DNA from: CBDFGQ01 sp965247295
Lineage (GTDB): Bacteria > Chloroflexota > Dehalococcoidia > Lucifugimonadales > JAGWBF01
Reading direction: 5' to 3'
DNA length: 64,000 nucleotides
Assembly (NCBI GenBank): GCA_965247295.1
Contig: CBDFGQ010000007.1
Coordinates: 62,001-126,000, forward strand
Of this stretch, positions 1-8,176 are shown piece after piece (within the stretch, counting starts at the first letter, position 1; every line of letters starts with the position of its first letter). Below the pieces are notes generated by a model. It ran no database searches. It was given only the letters and a program-made list of their open reading frames with translations, and had not been told where the DNA came from. Made by a program: the position numbers and the translations under genes.

Positions 1-78
1 CTGGATGCTCTGGAGCTTAAGGAGGGGCAGCAGGTCTACCTCGTACTCAAGTCCAGCTCCATCGCGGTTTTGGGCTAG
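1..78 (+). CDS. C-terminal end of an ABC transporter ATP-binding protein (TOBE domain), partial
   Basis: The reading frame is open from base 1 to the TAG at 76-78 and encodes 25 residues rich in the pattern seen at the end of TOBE domains (ALELKEGQQVYLVLKSSS). This is the usual C-terminus of molybdate/tungstate-type or sulfate-type importer ATPases, where TOBE binds the oxyanion or regulates transport. The ATPase core lies outside the window, so substrate cannot be assigned. ModC-like is my best guess from the family pattern. Confidence 0.55.
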   Translation: MDALELKEGQQVYLVLKSSSIAVLG

Positions 79-96
79 GGTGATGGCAGGGCCGCG

Positions 97-333
97 ATGA
101 CATTCGTGCTGGGAATTCCGGCCTTGGCGCTAATGATCGGGCTGCTGTTCCTGATCCCCTCCCGCGCTCGGGTGGTAGCTATAGTTGGCACGTTCGGACT
201 GTTCCTAGTGTTTCTGTTTCTCCTGCATTTTGGGTTATCGGTAGATTTTTGGTTATCTGTAAAGTTATCTATAGTTTTTTCATTAGTAGTGCTGCTGGCC
301 CTTCTGGGCATCGCCGTCCAGTGGCTGGCATAG
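97..333 (+). CDS. Small hydrophobic membrane protein, 78 aa, unknown function
   Basis: The product is almost wholly hydrophobic, with two or three predicted membrane segments (about residues 3-20, 25-46 and 55-77) separated by a short basic turn (PSRARVV). It begins 18 bases after the preceding ABC ATPase stop and could be the last gene of that operon. No clear Shine-Dalgarno is visible. The stretch at about 232-290 is AT-rich, with the imperfectly repeated unit GGTTATCNGTA. No family recognised; it could be a spurious frame. Confidence 0.4.
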   Translation: MTFVLGIPALALMIGLLFLIPSRARVVAIVGTFGLFLVFLFLLHFGLSVDFWLSVKLSIVFSLVVLLALLGIAVQWLA

Positions 334-370
334 TGCCCTTAGCTTTGGGAGCAGAGTATTCCGAATCACC

Positions 371-1291
371 TCAGCCTGGACCGCCGTCCATGTGGGGTAC
401 CAGGAGCGCGTACAGAACACCGTTGATTGGGGTAGGCACGCCTACCTCACGGCCGATCCTGACCAGGGCGCCGTTGAGGGCCTCCAGCTCCAGGGGCCTT
501 CCCAGCTCCAGGTCGGTGTGCATGGACGCACGCAGGTTCTCGACTTCGGCATCCATGTAAGCCATGGTCCTGTCCACTACATCGGTGTCCAGTGCGATGC
601 CCCTGGCCCTGGCCACTGCCTCCACCTCCCTCATGGCCCCTTGGAGCAGCTCCCGGCACTCCCGACGCCGTAGAAGGAGGCTCATGGCTGCCCTGGACGC
701 GCCAGTGACGCCGGCCATGGTGGAGATGAAAAGGAACTTGGTCCATAGCTCCTTTAACACGTCTGTCGAGAGTTCCGCGGGTATCTGCGCTGCCCGCAAC
801 GTCTCCAGGATACGTACTGCCCGGTCGGTCCGGCCCCCGTGCACCTCGCCGTAGACGATGCGCACGACGTCTCCCTGCTGCCTGATCACCCCCGGCGCCT
901 CTACCTGAGTCTCCATGTAGGCAGCCCCGGGGAGCACCCTCTCCCTTCCCACCCCTCTCGATAGCTCTTCGAAGCTGTCCACGCCGTTCTGTAGCGTCAG
1001 CACGGAAGTATCTTCCCCCAGCAGAGGGGCCAGTGCGGAGATAGCGCTTCGGTTCTGGTAGGTCTTGACGGTGAATAGCACCAGCTCCACCGGGCCCACG
1101 TCCCCGGGGTCCTGGGTCGCCTCTGCCATAACCGTAAAGTCTCCCCACTGGGACTTCACCTGTAGCCCGTGGCTGCGGATGGCATCCAGGTGCGCCCCTC
1201 TGGCTATGAGGCTCACCCGATTACCCGCCCGGGCCAGCAGGCCGCCGAAATATCCCCCCACACTCCCTGCGCCCATCACTGCGATGTGCAT
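371..1291 (-). CDS. panE: 2-dehydropantoate 2-reductase family protein (ApbA/PanE)
   Basis: The 306-residue protein matches the ketopantoate reductase family, which uses NADPH to reduce 2-dehydropantoate to pantoate in pantothenate/CoA synthesis. The N-terminus carries the Rossmann motif GAGSVGGYFGG at residues 7-17, and the C-terminal helical domain has ELWTKFLF with the family's catalytic lysine. I chose the ATG at 1291 because GGGGAGG lies 6 bases upstream and the Rossmann strand then starts at residue 2; an upstream ATG at 1339 would add 16 unlikely residues. It is divergent from a ThDP enzyme gene with 136 bases between. ApbA/PanE homologues with other 2-oxoacid substrates are common, so the exact substrate is inferred. 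Confidence 0.82.
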   Translation of the reverse strand: MHIAVMGAGSVGGYFGGLLARAGNRVSLIARGAHLDAIRSHGLQVKSQWGDFTVMAEATQDPGDVGPVELVLFTVKTYQNRSAISALAPLLGEDTSVLTLQNGVDSFEELSRGVGRERVLPGAAYMETQVEAPGVIRQQGDVVRIVYGEVHGGRTDRAVRILETLRAAQIPAELSTDVLKELWTKFLFISTMAGVTGASRAAMSLLLRRRECRELLQGAMREVEAVARARGIALDTDVVDRTMAYMDAEVENLRASMHTDLELGRPLELEALNGALVRIGREVGVPTPINGVLYALLVPHMDGGPG

Positions 1292-1427
1292 GGCTGCCTC
1301 CCCACGGAGCTTACTCAACGATACCCCGTGGCCGCTCATCCATTCAAGGCCCCCTTGAAGTACCCGGCCTCGCCCTGTAAGCTCTACACGACTCAGCTAG
1401 GGTACGCGGATGGAAGGAGTCAGGGCC

Positions 1428-3119
1428 ATGGCCAAGCTCACCGGGGCGCACCTGATGGTGCGGGCGCTGAAGATGGAAGGGATCGAAAAGGTCTTCACCA
1501 TCGTCGGAGATACGATCCTTCCCCTCATCGACGCCCTGGCGGACGAAGGTCTGGAGATCATAGACACCCGGCACGAGGCGGCGGCGATGCACATGGCCGA
1601 TGCATGGGCCAGGGTGACCGGGGAGCCGGCGGTGGGAATCTTTACCGGGGGCCCGGGCTTTTCCAACGCCATCTCGGCACTGCCCAACATCTACACCTCC
1701 GAGAGCCCTGTCATATTCATCAGCGGCGCCAGCGAACTCTCCGAGAAGGGGATGTACGGCTTTCAGGAGGTAGACCAGGTGGAAATGGCAGCCCCGGTGT
1801 CCAAAGGTGCCTGGCTGGTCCACGACCGCCGCCGGATCCCGGACTTCGTGGCCACCGCCTTCAGGACGGCACTCTCGGGCAGGCCTGGGCCCGTGCACCT
1901 CACCATACCCATAGATTTGCAAGAGCAGGAGTGCGGGGAAGACGAGCTGCCCCGCTACCGGCCTGCCGAGTACCGTAACCGGGGACGCTCACAGGGGGAC
2001 TCCAGCCTGGTCCATGAGGCCATAGAGGCGCTCAACCTGTCCGAGCGCCCGGTGGTCGTCGCCGCAAACGCCTCCCGCTACTCCCTGGAGCCCAGTGCGC
2101 TACAGGAATTCATCGAGCTAACGGGGCTGCCAGTGTTCACCGTTGAGCAATCCAGGGGCCTGGTGTCCGATGAGCATCCCCTTTGCTTTGGATACGCCGA
2201 TGGGTCCCTTAACGCCACCGCACGCCGGTTCAGGGAGGCGGATGTGGTGCTCCTCCTGGGCAAGCGCTTCGACCATCGCTACAGGTACGCTCAGCCCCCC
2301 TTCTTCAGCCCAGACGCCCGCATTATCCAGGTGGACCCCTCCCCGGAGGAGATCGGTCGCAACCGAGGCGTCTCCGTGGGAATCGTCGGTGACATAGGTG
2401 CGGTGGTAGACCAGCTCGCGCGGTCGGCCAAGGACCGGAAGTGGCCCACGGGGGCAAGAGAGCCCTGGCTGACCAAGCTACGGCAGGACCGCAGCGCCTG
2501 GTTGGAGCACCTGGAGTCCTTCGCCACCGACGAGACGCCCCTGCACCCCATGCGGGTCTTCAAAGAGATGGAACGGTACACCGATGATAACTCGATCCTC
2601 GTGTTCGATGGGGGGGACTACGCCCAGTGGGGCCGCTCCTACCTGAAGGCCCGCAGGCTCGGCCACTGGATGCGCCTTGGCCCTCTGAGCCAGCTTGGGT
2701 GCGGGCTACCCTATGCGATGGCGGCGAAGCTGGCCCGCCCCGAAGCGCAGGTGTACTTGTTTATCGGGGATGGTGCTTTCGGCTTCTATGCCATGGAGTA
2801 CGATACGGCCATCCGGCACAACCTCCCGTTTACCGCAATAATGGGGAACGATGCCGCCTGGGGAATAGACAGGAACTTCCAGTTGGCCTACTACGGAAGG
2901 GCGGTGGGAACTGACCTGCGCACCGTGCGCTACGATCGGGTGGTGGAGGCCCTGGGTGGCCATGGGGAGTACGTAGAGGAGAGCCGGGATATAGCTCCCG
3001 CCGTGGAGCGTGCCACAAACTCTGGGAAGCCGTCCCTGGTCAATATCGCTGTACGTTCTATAGCCAGTCCCCTCGCCGAGGCCATGATCGCCCGAAAAGC
3101 GGCCTCGCGGCTGGGTTAA
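1428..3119 (+). CDS. Thiamine pyrophosphate-dependent enzyme, acetolactate synthase large subunit-like
   Basis: About 563 residues with the three-domain ThDP decarboxylase/synthase layout. The N-terminal PYR domain has the conserved glutamate in TRHEAAAMHMADAWAR, a central domain follows, and the C-terminal PP domain carries the GDGAFGFYAMEYDTA...GNDAAWG cofactor motif. This fits acetolactate synthase-like, benzaldehyde lyase-like or oxalyl-CoA decarboxylase-like enzymes. No small regulatory subunit gene is next to it, so a catabolic 2-oxoacid decarboxylase or carboligase is as likely as a biosynthetic role. Start at 1428 is preferred over 1410 because GAAGGAG sits 8-9 bases upstream of 1428. 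Adjacent panE suggests 2-oxoacid chemistry, but this is inference. Confidence 0.8.
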   Translation: MAKLTGAHLMVRALKMEGIEKVFTIVGDTILPLIDALADEGLEIIDTRHEAAAMHMADAWARVTGEPAVGIFTGGPGFSNAISALPNIYTSESPVIFISGASELSEKGMYGFQEVDQVEMAAPVSKGAWLVHDRRRIPDFVATAFRTALSGRPGPVHLTIPIDLQEQECGEDELPRYRPAEYRNRGRSQGDSSLVHEAIEALNLSERPVVVAANASRYSLEPSALQEFIELTGLPVFTVEQSRGLVSDEHPLCFGYADGSLNATARRFREADVVLLLGKRFDHRYRYAQPPFFSPDARIIQVDPSPEEIGRNRGVSVGIVGDIGAVVDQLARSAKDRKWPTGAREPWLTKLRQDRSAWLEHLESFATDETPLHPMRVFKEMERYTDDNSILVFDGGDYAQWGRSYLKARRLGHWMRLGPLSQLGCGLPYAMAAKLARPEAQVYLFIGDGAFGFYAMEYDTAIRHNLPFTAIMGNDAAWGIDRNFQLAYYGRAVGTDLRTVRYDRVVEALGGHGEYVEESRDIAPAVERATNSGKPSLVNIAVRSIASPLAEAMIARKAASRLG

Positions 3120-3191
3120 GTCCAGCCAGACCAGTTTGGATATGGCATTGGGGCCAACAGTTATTTGATGAGGTGGATTATTCGATATTTC

Positions 3192-3220
3192 TTGACAAAA
3201 AGTGGCAATAGCTCCACAAT
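3192..3220 (+). promoter_or_regulatory. Candidate sigma70-type promoter for the RdhA-like gene
   Basis: A perfect -35 box TTGACA (3192-3197) is followed after 17 bases by CACAAT (3215-3220), a 4/6 match to TATAAT. It lies about 85 bases upstream of the RdhA-like start codon in a 184-base gap. Pattern match only. Confidence 0.45.
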
Positions 3221-3303
3221 AGGTCACAACTCCACGCTTGCGGAGGGGATGTGATTTTGAGCAGCGATCGGGCTCTTAGACTGAATACGATGGGGAGGAG
3301 AAC

Positions 3304-4581
3304 ATGCTGAAAGTCGGCCATTCGGTAAACCGTCCTGGCAGGAGATTCGGGGATGAGTCGATCACCATAAATGTAGCGGAAGAGCTGGAGACGGCTCCCG
3401 GTGCCGCGCAGCATCCCAGTGAGGTGGATTTCTATAGCAGGGAATATCCTCTGGAGAGTCAGCAGTTGGAGTTGACTGCTGATCGAGAGTGGGTATGGAC
3501 CGTATACACCAAGGAGGCGATAGAGGACCGGAGGCTCCACGATAAGCTCAACAGGCCCATCGTCATGGCGGCCAAGAACACCGGCGAAATCGAGCCCACG
3601 GGAGAGCCGGATTCTGGCAAGGACGTGAGCGAGGAGATCAGGACCAAGGCCAGGGAGATGGGGTTCAGCGAGGTGGGGTTCACCAAGTTAGATATGCGCT
3701 ACGTCTTCAAGTTCAAGAGGGACTGGGTCAAGTTCCCCCATGCCATCTGCCTGGCCTACGAGCAGGACTACGAGCCCACGCAGAGCGCGCCGAGCCTGGA
3801 GGCTGAGGGTCCCCACTTCGGCACTTACAGGATAATGGGTGCCGTTGCTCTGGAGCTGGCCGACTACATCCGGACCCTGGGTTATCACGCCCAGGTCCAC
3901 AGCCCCAACGACAACAGCGGGGCCTACATCCCCATGTTCGTCGAGGCCGGCCTGGGCCAACTGGGAGCCAATGGACAGCTGCTGTCACCCCATTTCGGCT
4001 CCCGCGCCCGGCTCATGATCATCACCACCGAGGCACCGGTAACCTACGACGAGCCCGTAGACTACGGCATCCACGCCTTCTGCGAGATATGCCAGGTGTG
4101 TGTGAACCGGTGTCCCGGCCGCGCGCTAATGCGGGAAAAGGTCTGGTGGAGGGGCGTGCAAAAACACAAACTGATATACCGGCGCTGCCGGCCGGTGCTG
4201 GCCCGGTATGAGGGCTGTGCCGTGTGCATGAAGACGTGCCCCATTCAGAGGTACGGCATGAAGCCGGTCATGGACCACTACGTGGCCACGGGACAGGTGC
4301 TGGGTAAGGGCACAGATCTGCTGGAGGGGTACTCCATTCGGGATATGGGTTACTATGGCCCCGGCCAGCTGCCCAGCTTCGACAGCGAGTTCTTCCGCAT
4401 CCCTCATGGACGCTCCGAAGATGTCCTGTTCGAGGACCTCAAGGACAAACTGAGGGCGGGCGAGATCGTTGACGATCCCCACGGGGAGGGGGTCCTGCAC
4501 GGGTTCATGGAGAAGGTGCAGAAGTACGTTACAACGGACCCCGACCAGGAGATGGGCATGCCGGACGTGGACGAAGCTTAG
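3304..4581 (+). CDS. RdhA-like cobalamin/iron-sulfur reductase, cytosolic, no Tat signal
   Basis: The 425-residue protein carries two ferredoxin-type cysteine sets typical of reductive dehalogenases and QueG: C260-x2-C263-x2-C266-x3-C270-P and C305-x2-C308-x3-C312-P, with C295 as probable additional ligand. Upstream is a region like the corrinoid-binding/catalytic core (AGLGQLGANGQLLSPHFGSR at 215-234). There is no twin-arginine signal at the N-terminus and no RdhB-type membrane anchor next door, so it is probably a soluble enzyme rather than a classical respiratory dehalogenase. Start ATG has GGGAGGAG 4 bases upstream. Substrate unknown; epoxyqueuosine reductase is less likely because the core motifs and N-terminal 110 residues differ from QueG. 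Confidence 0.72.
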   Translation: MLKVGHSVNRPGRRFGDESITINVAEELETAPGAAQHPSEVDFYSREYPLESQQLELTADREWVWTVYTKEAIEDRRLHDKLNRPIVMAAKNTGEIEPTGEPDSGKDVSEEIRTKAREMGFSEVGFTKLDMRYVFKFKRDWVKFPHAICLAYEQDYEPTQSAPSLEAEGPHFGTYRIMGAVALELADYIRTLGYHAQVHSPNDNSGAYIPMFVEAGLGQLGANGQLLSPHFGSRARLMIITTEAPVTYDEPVDYGIHAFCEICQVCVNRCPGRALMREKVWWRGVQKHKLIYRRCRPVLARYEGCAVCMKTCPIQRYGMKPVMDHYVATGQVLGKGTDLLEGYSIRDMGYYGPGQLPSFDSEFFRIPHGRSEDVLFEDLKDKLRAGEIVDDPHGEGVLHGFMEKVQKYVTTDPDQEMGMPDVDEA

Positions 4582-4774
4582 GCACCTAACCCCCGGGGCC
4601 CAGACATTGGGAGTTAGTGCACAGGGCCAGCGATTCCCTCACCAAAGGGGGGCGCTGGCCCTAGATTTTCAGCCATAGTCGGCTGTCGCACCCAGCTCTG
4701 CTGTGCTAAAATTCTCTCGTGTCTCCACGTAACTAACCTCATGTGAGGGTTTCTGGCGTGGCAGCGTACTGGAG

Positions 4775-4906
4775 TGTCATTCTGAAGGAGCGAAGGGCCT
4801 GAAGAATCTGGTAGGGTGAGGTACATTCGCGGTGGGCAGATCTAGCCGACAGATGGTCGGGGCAACCATCCGCCCCACCAGACCCTTCGCCTTCGGCTCA
4901 GGGTGA
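4775..4906 (-). repeat. Dispersed intergenic repeat family 1, copy A (inverted)
   Basis: Reverse-complementary to copies at 35084-35241 and 52200-52331. The conserved outer blocks are CACCCTGAGC...GAAGGGTCTGGTGGGG and CCCTACCAGATTCTTC...CTTCAGAATGACA, which are partly complementary to each other, so the element could fold. Weaker similarity continues to about 4738. It fills most of the 375-base gap between the RdhA-like gene and the TIR gene, where I see no other gene. Confidence 0.8.
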
Positions 4907-4956
4907 AACAGAAGAGTTGCAACCAGGGTTAACTATGGGGGACGGGGACCATAGGC

Positions 4957-6246
4957 ATGGCAAGCGCCGAACACGTCCAGATCGTAAGACAGGGTGCTCC
5001 CGCGGTCGCCCGATGGAGGGAGCAGCATCCGTCTGAGCGTCTCGATTTAAGTTCGGCTATCCTCACCAACCACAACCTGAATAAGGCGGACCTAAGCGGT
5101 GCCGACCTGAGCGGCGCCGACCTTGTGGGGGCCCGTATAAACCAGGCGAGCCTGCGGCGGGCCGATCTGAGGGATGCGGCCTCCCTAATGGCCCTCCTCG
5201 CGGGTGCGGACCTGACAGAATCGGACCTGAGCCGCGCCACCCTCAGGAGGGCGGACCTCAGCGGCGCCCGCCTCGTAGGTGCAAATCTAACCGGGGCGAA
5301 CCTCGCTGGCGCCAATCTACGTGGGGCCAACCTTGAGAACGCTGTACTTGTCGGCGCGAATTTCAGCGAGGCTAACCTTGATTCCGCCAACCTCAGTGGA
5401 TGTGACCTCAACTCAGCCAGCTTCAGTAACTCTGACCTGACGGGGACCGACCTGCGGGGAGCGTATCTGGGCAAAGCCAGCTTTTTCAGGGCGGTGCTAT
5501 CCAACACCAACTTCCAGCGCGCCGCCATGTTTCACACTGTTTTCGGAGACTGCGACCTGAGCGTACCCGTGGGACTGGACAGTGTAGTACACATGGGGCC
5601 CAGCGCGGTGGGGGTCGATACCATGTTCCGCTCGGCTGGCTCCATACCTGAGGAATTCCTCCGAGGGGTTGGAGTGCCCGAGGACTTGGTGGTTAGCTAT
5701 CGGTGTACCGTTTCAAGCTCGCCCAATCCGTTTACCACCTGCTATCTGACGTACTGCGCCAAGGATAAGGCCTTTGCCCGGCGGCTCCACTCCGACCTCC
5801 AGGCTTCAGGGTTGCGGTGCTGGGACTGTCCCGTGGAGGTCCGTAGGGGTCGGTGGGCAGGCGAGGGCACCCCTGCCGATGAGTTGGGCATCTGGATCCC
5901 CGACGACGTGGACAGAGGGATTCGCTACTACGACAAACTCGTGGCTGTCTGCTCGGAGGATGCGCTGGCAAACGAGCACCTCCGGGATGAGATAACCCAC
6001 GGCATACAAAAGCAGGAGGAGACCGGGCGCAGGGTCCTCTTTCCCGTTGCGCTCTCGAGCTCGGCCTACGACCCGCGGAACAGGTACGTGCGGGTCCTGG
6101 GCCTGACGCGGCACGTGGCGTTCGACTTTCGTGGGTGGGAAGAGTACCATATCTACGAGGCTGCCCTGGACGGGCTGGTCGGAGAGCTGAGGCAGGACCA
6201 GGATGCCTCCTCCGGCATGATACTTGCAAAGGAAGAGGCGGGCTAG
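4957..6246 (+). CDS. Pentapeptide-repeat / TIR-domain fusion protein
   Basis: Residues about 30-200 are tandem pentapeptide repeats of the A(D/N)LxG type, which form a right-handed quadrilateral beta helix. Residues about 260-412 resemble a TIR domain: a first strand CYLTYCAKDKAFARRLHSDL, a region YDKLVAVCSEDALANEH followed by LRDEI, and a closing DFRGWEE. Glu345 in HLRDEI is in the position expected for the catalytic glutamate of NAD-cleaving TIR domains, although the usual preceding tryptophan is absent. No signal peptide, so cytosolic. Such fusions are known in bacteria but their role is mostly undetermined; NAD-based signalling or defence is an inference. Downstream genes give no partner evidence. 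Confidence 0.8.
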   Translation: MASAEHVQIVRQGAPAVARWREQHPSERLDLSSAILTNHNLNKADLSGADLSGADLVGARINQASLRRADLRDAASLMALLAGADLTESDLSRATLRRADLSGARLVGANLTGANLAGANLRGANLENAVLVGANFSEANLDSANLSGCDLNSASFSNSDLTGTDLRGAYLGKASFFRAVLSNTNFQRAAMFHTVFGDCDLSVPVGLDSVVHMGPSAVGVDTMFRSAGSIPEEFLRGVGVPEDLVVSYRCTVSSSPNPFTTCYLTYCAKDKAFARRLHSDLQASGLRCWDCPVEVRRGRWAGEGTPADELGIWIPDDVDRGIRYYDKLVAVCSEDALANEHLRDEITHGIQKQEETGRRVLFPVALSSSAYDPRNRYVRVLGLTRHVAFDFRGWEEYHIYEAALDGLVGELRQDQDASSGMILAKEEAG

Positions 6247-6296
6247 GCAAGGCAGCTGCTGGTGCTAGCCCTAAGACGCGCACGCATGGAGTTCGA

Positions 6297-6608
6297 ATGA
6301 AGTGGAAGTTCTTCCTGGGCGGGACGGCCGTGGCGGTTGGGTTGGTGCTTACTGCTGGGCTTGCCTACGGTGCTCTGGTTAACCGGCAGTTCGATCTGCC
6401 CATCACCGCAACCGTCACTGTAAAGTCTGCCTTTGCGGCGGCTGACGTCAATGATGACGGCAGGGTAGACGAAGTGGACCTAAAATTAGTGGCCCGGAAC
6501 TTGGGCATCAGTCCACCGGCCGACATCGGGGCCGATGTGGATGGTAATCTGGTGGTGGACGTATACGATCTGGCCTTTGTGGCCCGCTACCTCAGCCTGC
6601 AGCTGTAA
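6297..6608 (+). CDS. Small secreted dockerin-like protein, 103 aa
   Basis: An N-terminal signal peptide or anchor (MKWKFFLGGTAVAVGLVLTA) is followed by a short linker and two EF-hand-like calcium loops of the dockerin type I pattern: DVNDDGRVDEVDLKLVARNLG at residues about 50-70 (21 positions, last residue approximate) and DVDGNLVVDVYDLAFVARYL near the end. Dockerins bind cohesins or mediate surface attachment. No cohesin gene is seen nearby. The ATG at 6297 is chosen because it starts the hydrophobic signal and GGAG lies 5 bases upstream; the longer frame from 6135 overlaps the TIR gene. Confidence 0.65.
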   Translation: MKWKFFLGGTAVAVGLVLTAGLAYGALVNRQFDLPITATVTVKSAFAAADVNDDGRVDEVDLKLVARNLGISPPADIGADVDGNLVVDVYDLAFVARYLSLQL

Positions 6609-6650
6609 AGACCGCTCCAACGGAGCCACGTGTGAAACGGCCCATCCCAG

Positions 6651-7013
6651 CTACTGTTTGTTGGCATCGCCGCCTATGATTGCGCGGCGGTGGGTGCCCT
6701 CTCCGATCTTGATCTCCCCAGCATAGGCCTCCACCTTAAATGTGAGCCGGTTCCCGTTCACGTCGGTCAGCTCCGAGCTGGCAATTATCTTGTCGCCTAG
6801 GGATGCCGGAGCTATGTGGCGTACGTTGACCTCGAATCCTACCGACGTCTGCCCAGCGTCCAGCAGGTGCTGAACGGTCAAGTGGGAAGCCTGCTCCATG
6901 AGTCCTATCATGGAGGGGGTGCTGAACTTGTCCACATGGCCCGCCACGTTGTGCTCGCACACGATGGTCTCTCGCCGGCCCCTTAGGCCCGGGACAATCT
7001 TGTCATCGGCCAT
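6651..7013 (-). CDS. Hot-dog fold thioesterase, FlK-like
   Basis: A 120-residue protein with the pattern of the fluoroacetyl-CoA thioesterase-like family: STPSMIGLMEQASHLTV, then TSVGFEVNVRHIAPASLGD, holding the Thr, Glu and His that form the active site in FlK. Expected activity is hydrolysis of an acyl-CoA thioester in the cytosol; the acyl group is unknown. The start at ATG 7013 is favoured over GTG 7028 by the strong AAGGAGG 5 bases upstream. Confidence 0.75.
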   Translation of the reverse strand: MADDKIVPGLRGRRETIVCEHNVAGHVDKFSTPSMIGLMEQASHLTVQHLLDAGQTSVGFEVNVRHIAPASLGDKIIASSELTDVNGNRLTFKVEAYAGEIKIGEGTHRRAIIGGDANKQ

Positions 7014-7191
7014 ACCGGCCTCCTTCACAACCGTTGCGTTGGTCCCCCTTCAGGCAGGCCTCCCGGCCGCCGAAGTGCCCTGGCTGCCTTTGGGGCGCCC
7101 GTGTCCACTACTTGCCCATTCTATATCGCTGTAGGGTCCGATGCCAGCACCTGCCCACTGGTGCAGTGCCCGCAGGGAACGTGAGGCACCC

Positions 7192-7220
7192 TTGAAGAGC
7201 TACGTACATTGAGATATGAT
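7192..7220 (+). promoter_or_regulatory. Candidate promoter of the argF-der-plsY-gpsA run
   Basis: TTGAAG (7192-7197), a 17-base spacer, then TATGAT (7215-7220). It lies 20 bases before the argF start, giving a very short leader. The 7014-7191 gap contains no gene that I can support. Confidence 0.5.
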
Positions 7221-7240
7221 GCTGCCCAGCGGGGGCCGAT

Positions 7241-8158
7241 ATGCAGCGTAATGACCTACTCTCAATAATGGATGTAAGCTCGCTGGACGTGAAACGCATT
7301 GTCCATCGGGCCCGCAAGTTAAGGACGGAGCATCCCGGCCCCGTACTGGAGGGGAAGACGCTGGCCCTTCTGTTCGAGAAGCCGTCCCTGCGTACCCGGG
7401 CAAGCTTCGATGTGGCCGTGCATCAGCTTGGAGGCTACTCCTTCTACATGGGCCCCGAGGAGGTGGGCCTGGGCAGGAGAGAGGCCGTCTCCGACGTGGC
7501 CCGCGTGCTATCCGGCTACGTTGACTGCATCGTTGCCAGGGTGATTGCTCACGCCAGCCTGGAAGAGCTGGCGAGGCATGCGTCCGTGCCCGTTGTCAAT
7601 GCCCTGTCCGACTGGGAGCATCCCTGCCAGACGATTGCCGACCTCCAGACCATACTGGAACGTGCTGGCACCCTCGAAGGCCTGAAGATCGTATACGTAG
7701 GGGACGGCAACAACGTGGCGCGAAGCCTGTGCCTGGGGGCGGCTTCCGTGGGGGCGAATTTTGTCGTCGCCTCGCCCCCTGGCTACGGCCTGGACGAGGC
7801 GACCCTGGAGGAAGCGGGGCGTCGGGCGTCGGCCCTAAATGCGGATGTGGTCTCGATGGAGGACCCCCGTAAGGCAGTCGAGGGGGCCGACGTCGTGTAC
7901 ACCGATGTCTGGACGAGCATGGGTCAGGAGGCGGAGGCGGAGGCCCGGCTCAGGGCTTTCAGAGGCTACACCGTTGACCAGTGCCTGCTCTCGTGCGCCG
8001 GGGAGGGCGCGATATTGATGCATCCCATGCCCGCCCACTATGGCGAGGAGGTGCCCCAGGGGATGCTGGACCACCCCCAGTCCGTCGCCTACCTTCAGGC
8101 GGAAAACCGCCTTCATGCGCAAAAAGCGGTCCTCGAATTCCTAATAGGTGGTGGATAG
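7241..8158 (+). CDS. argF: Ornithine carbamoyltransferase
   Basis: The 305-residue protein has the carbamoyl phosphate motif FEKPSLRTR (45-53), the HPCQ motif (127-130) and the ornithine-binding DVWTSMGQE (222-230). It would condense carbamoyl phosphate with ornithine to citrulline in arginine synthesis. The usual HCLPAH near the C-terminus is HPMPAH here (261-266), so the conserved cysteine is a proline, which resembles the aspartate carbamoyltransferase HPLP motif; the SMG loop nevertheless favours ornithine. First gene of a same-strand run with der 18 bases downstream. Confidence 0.88.
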   Translation: MQRNDLLSIMDVSSLDVKRIVHRARKLRTEHPGPVLEGKTLALLFEKPSLRTRASFDVAVHQLGGYSFYMGPEEVGLGRREAVSDVARVLSGYVDCIVARVIAHASLEELARHASVPVVNALSDWEHPCQTIADLQTILERAGTLEGLKIVYVGDGNNVARSLCLGAASVGANFVVASPPGYGLDEATLEEAGRRASALNADVVSMEDPRKAVEGADVVYTDVWTSMGQEAEAEARLRAFRGYTVDQCLLSCAGEGAILMHPMPAHYGEEVPQGMLDHPQSVAYLQAENRLHAQKAVLEFLIGGG

Positions 8159-8176
8159 TCAATTGTTGGCGGGATC

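Noticed and set aside
4929..5528. 199-codon minus-strand repetitive frame rich in Arg, Ser and Leu
   Set aside because: It is the antisense of the pentapeptide repeats, which explains its periodic look.
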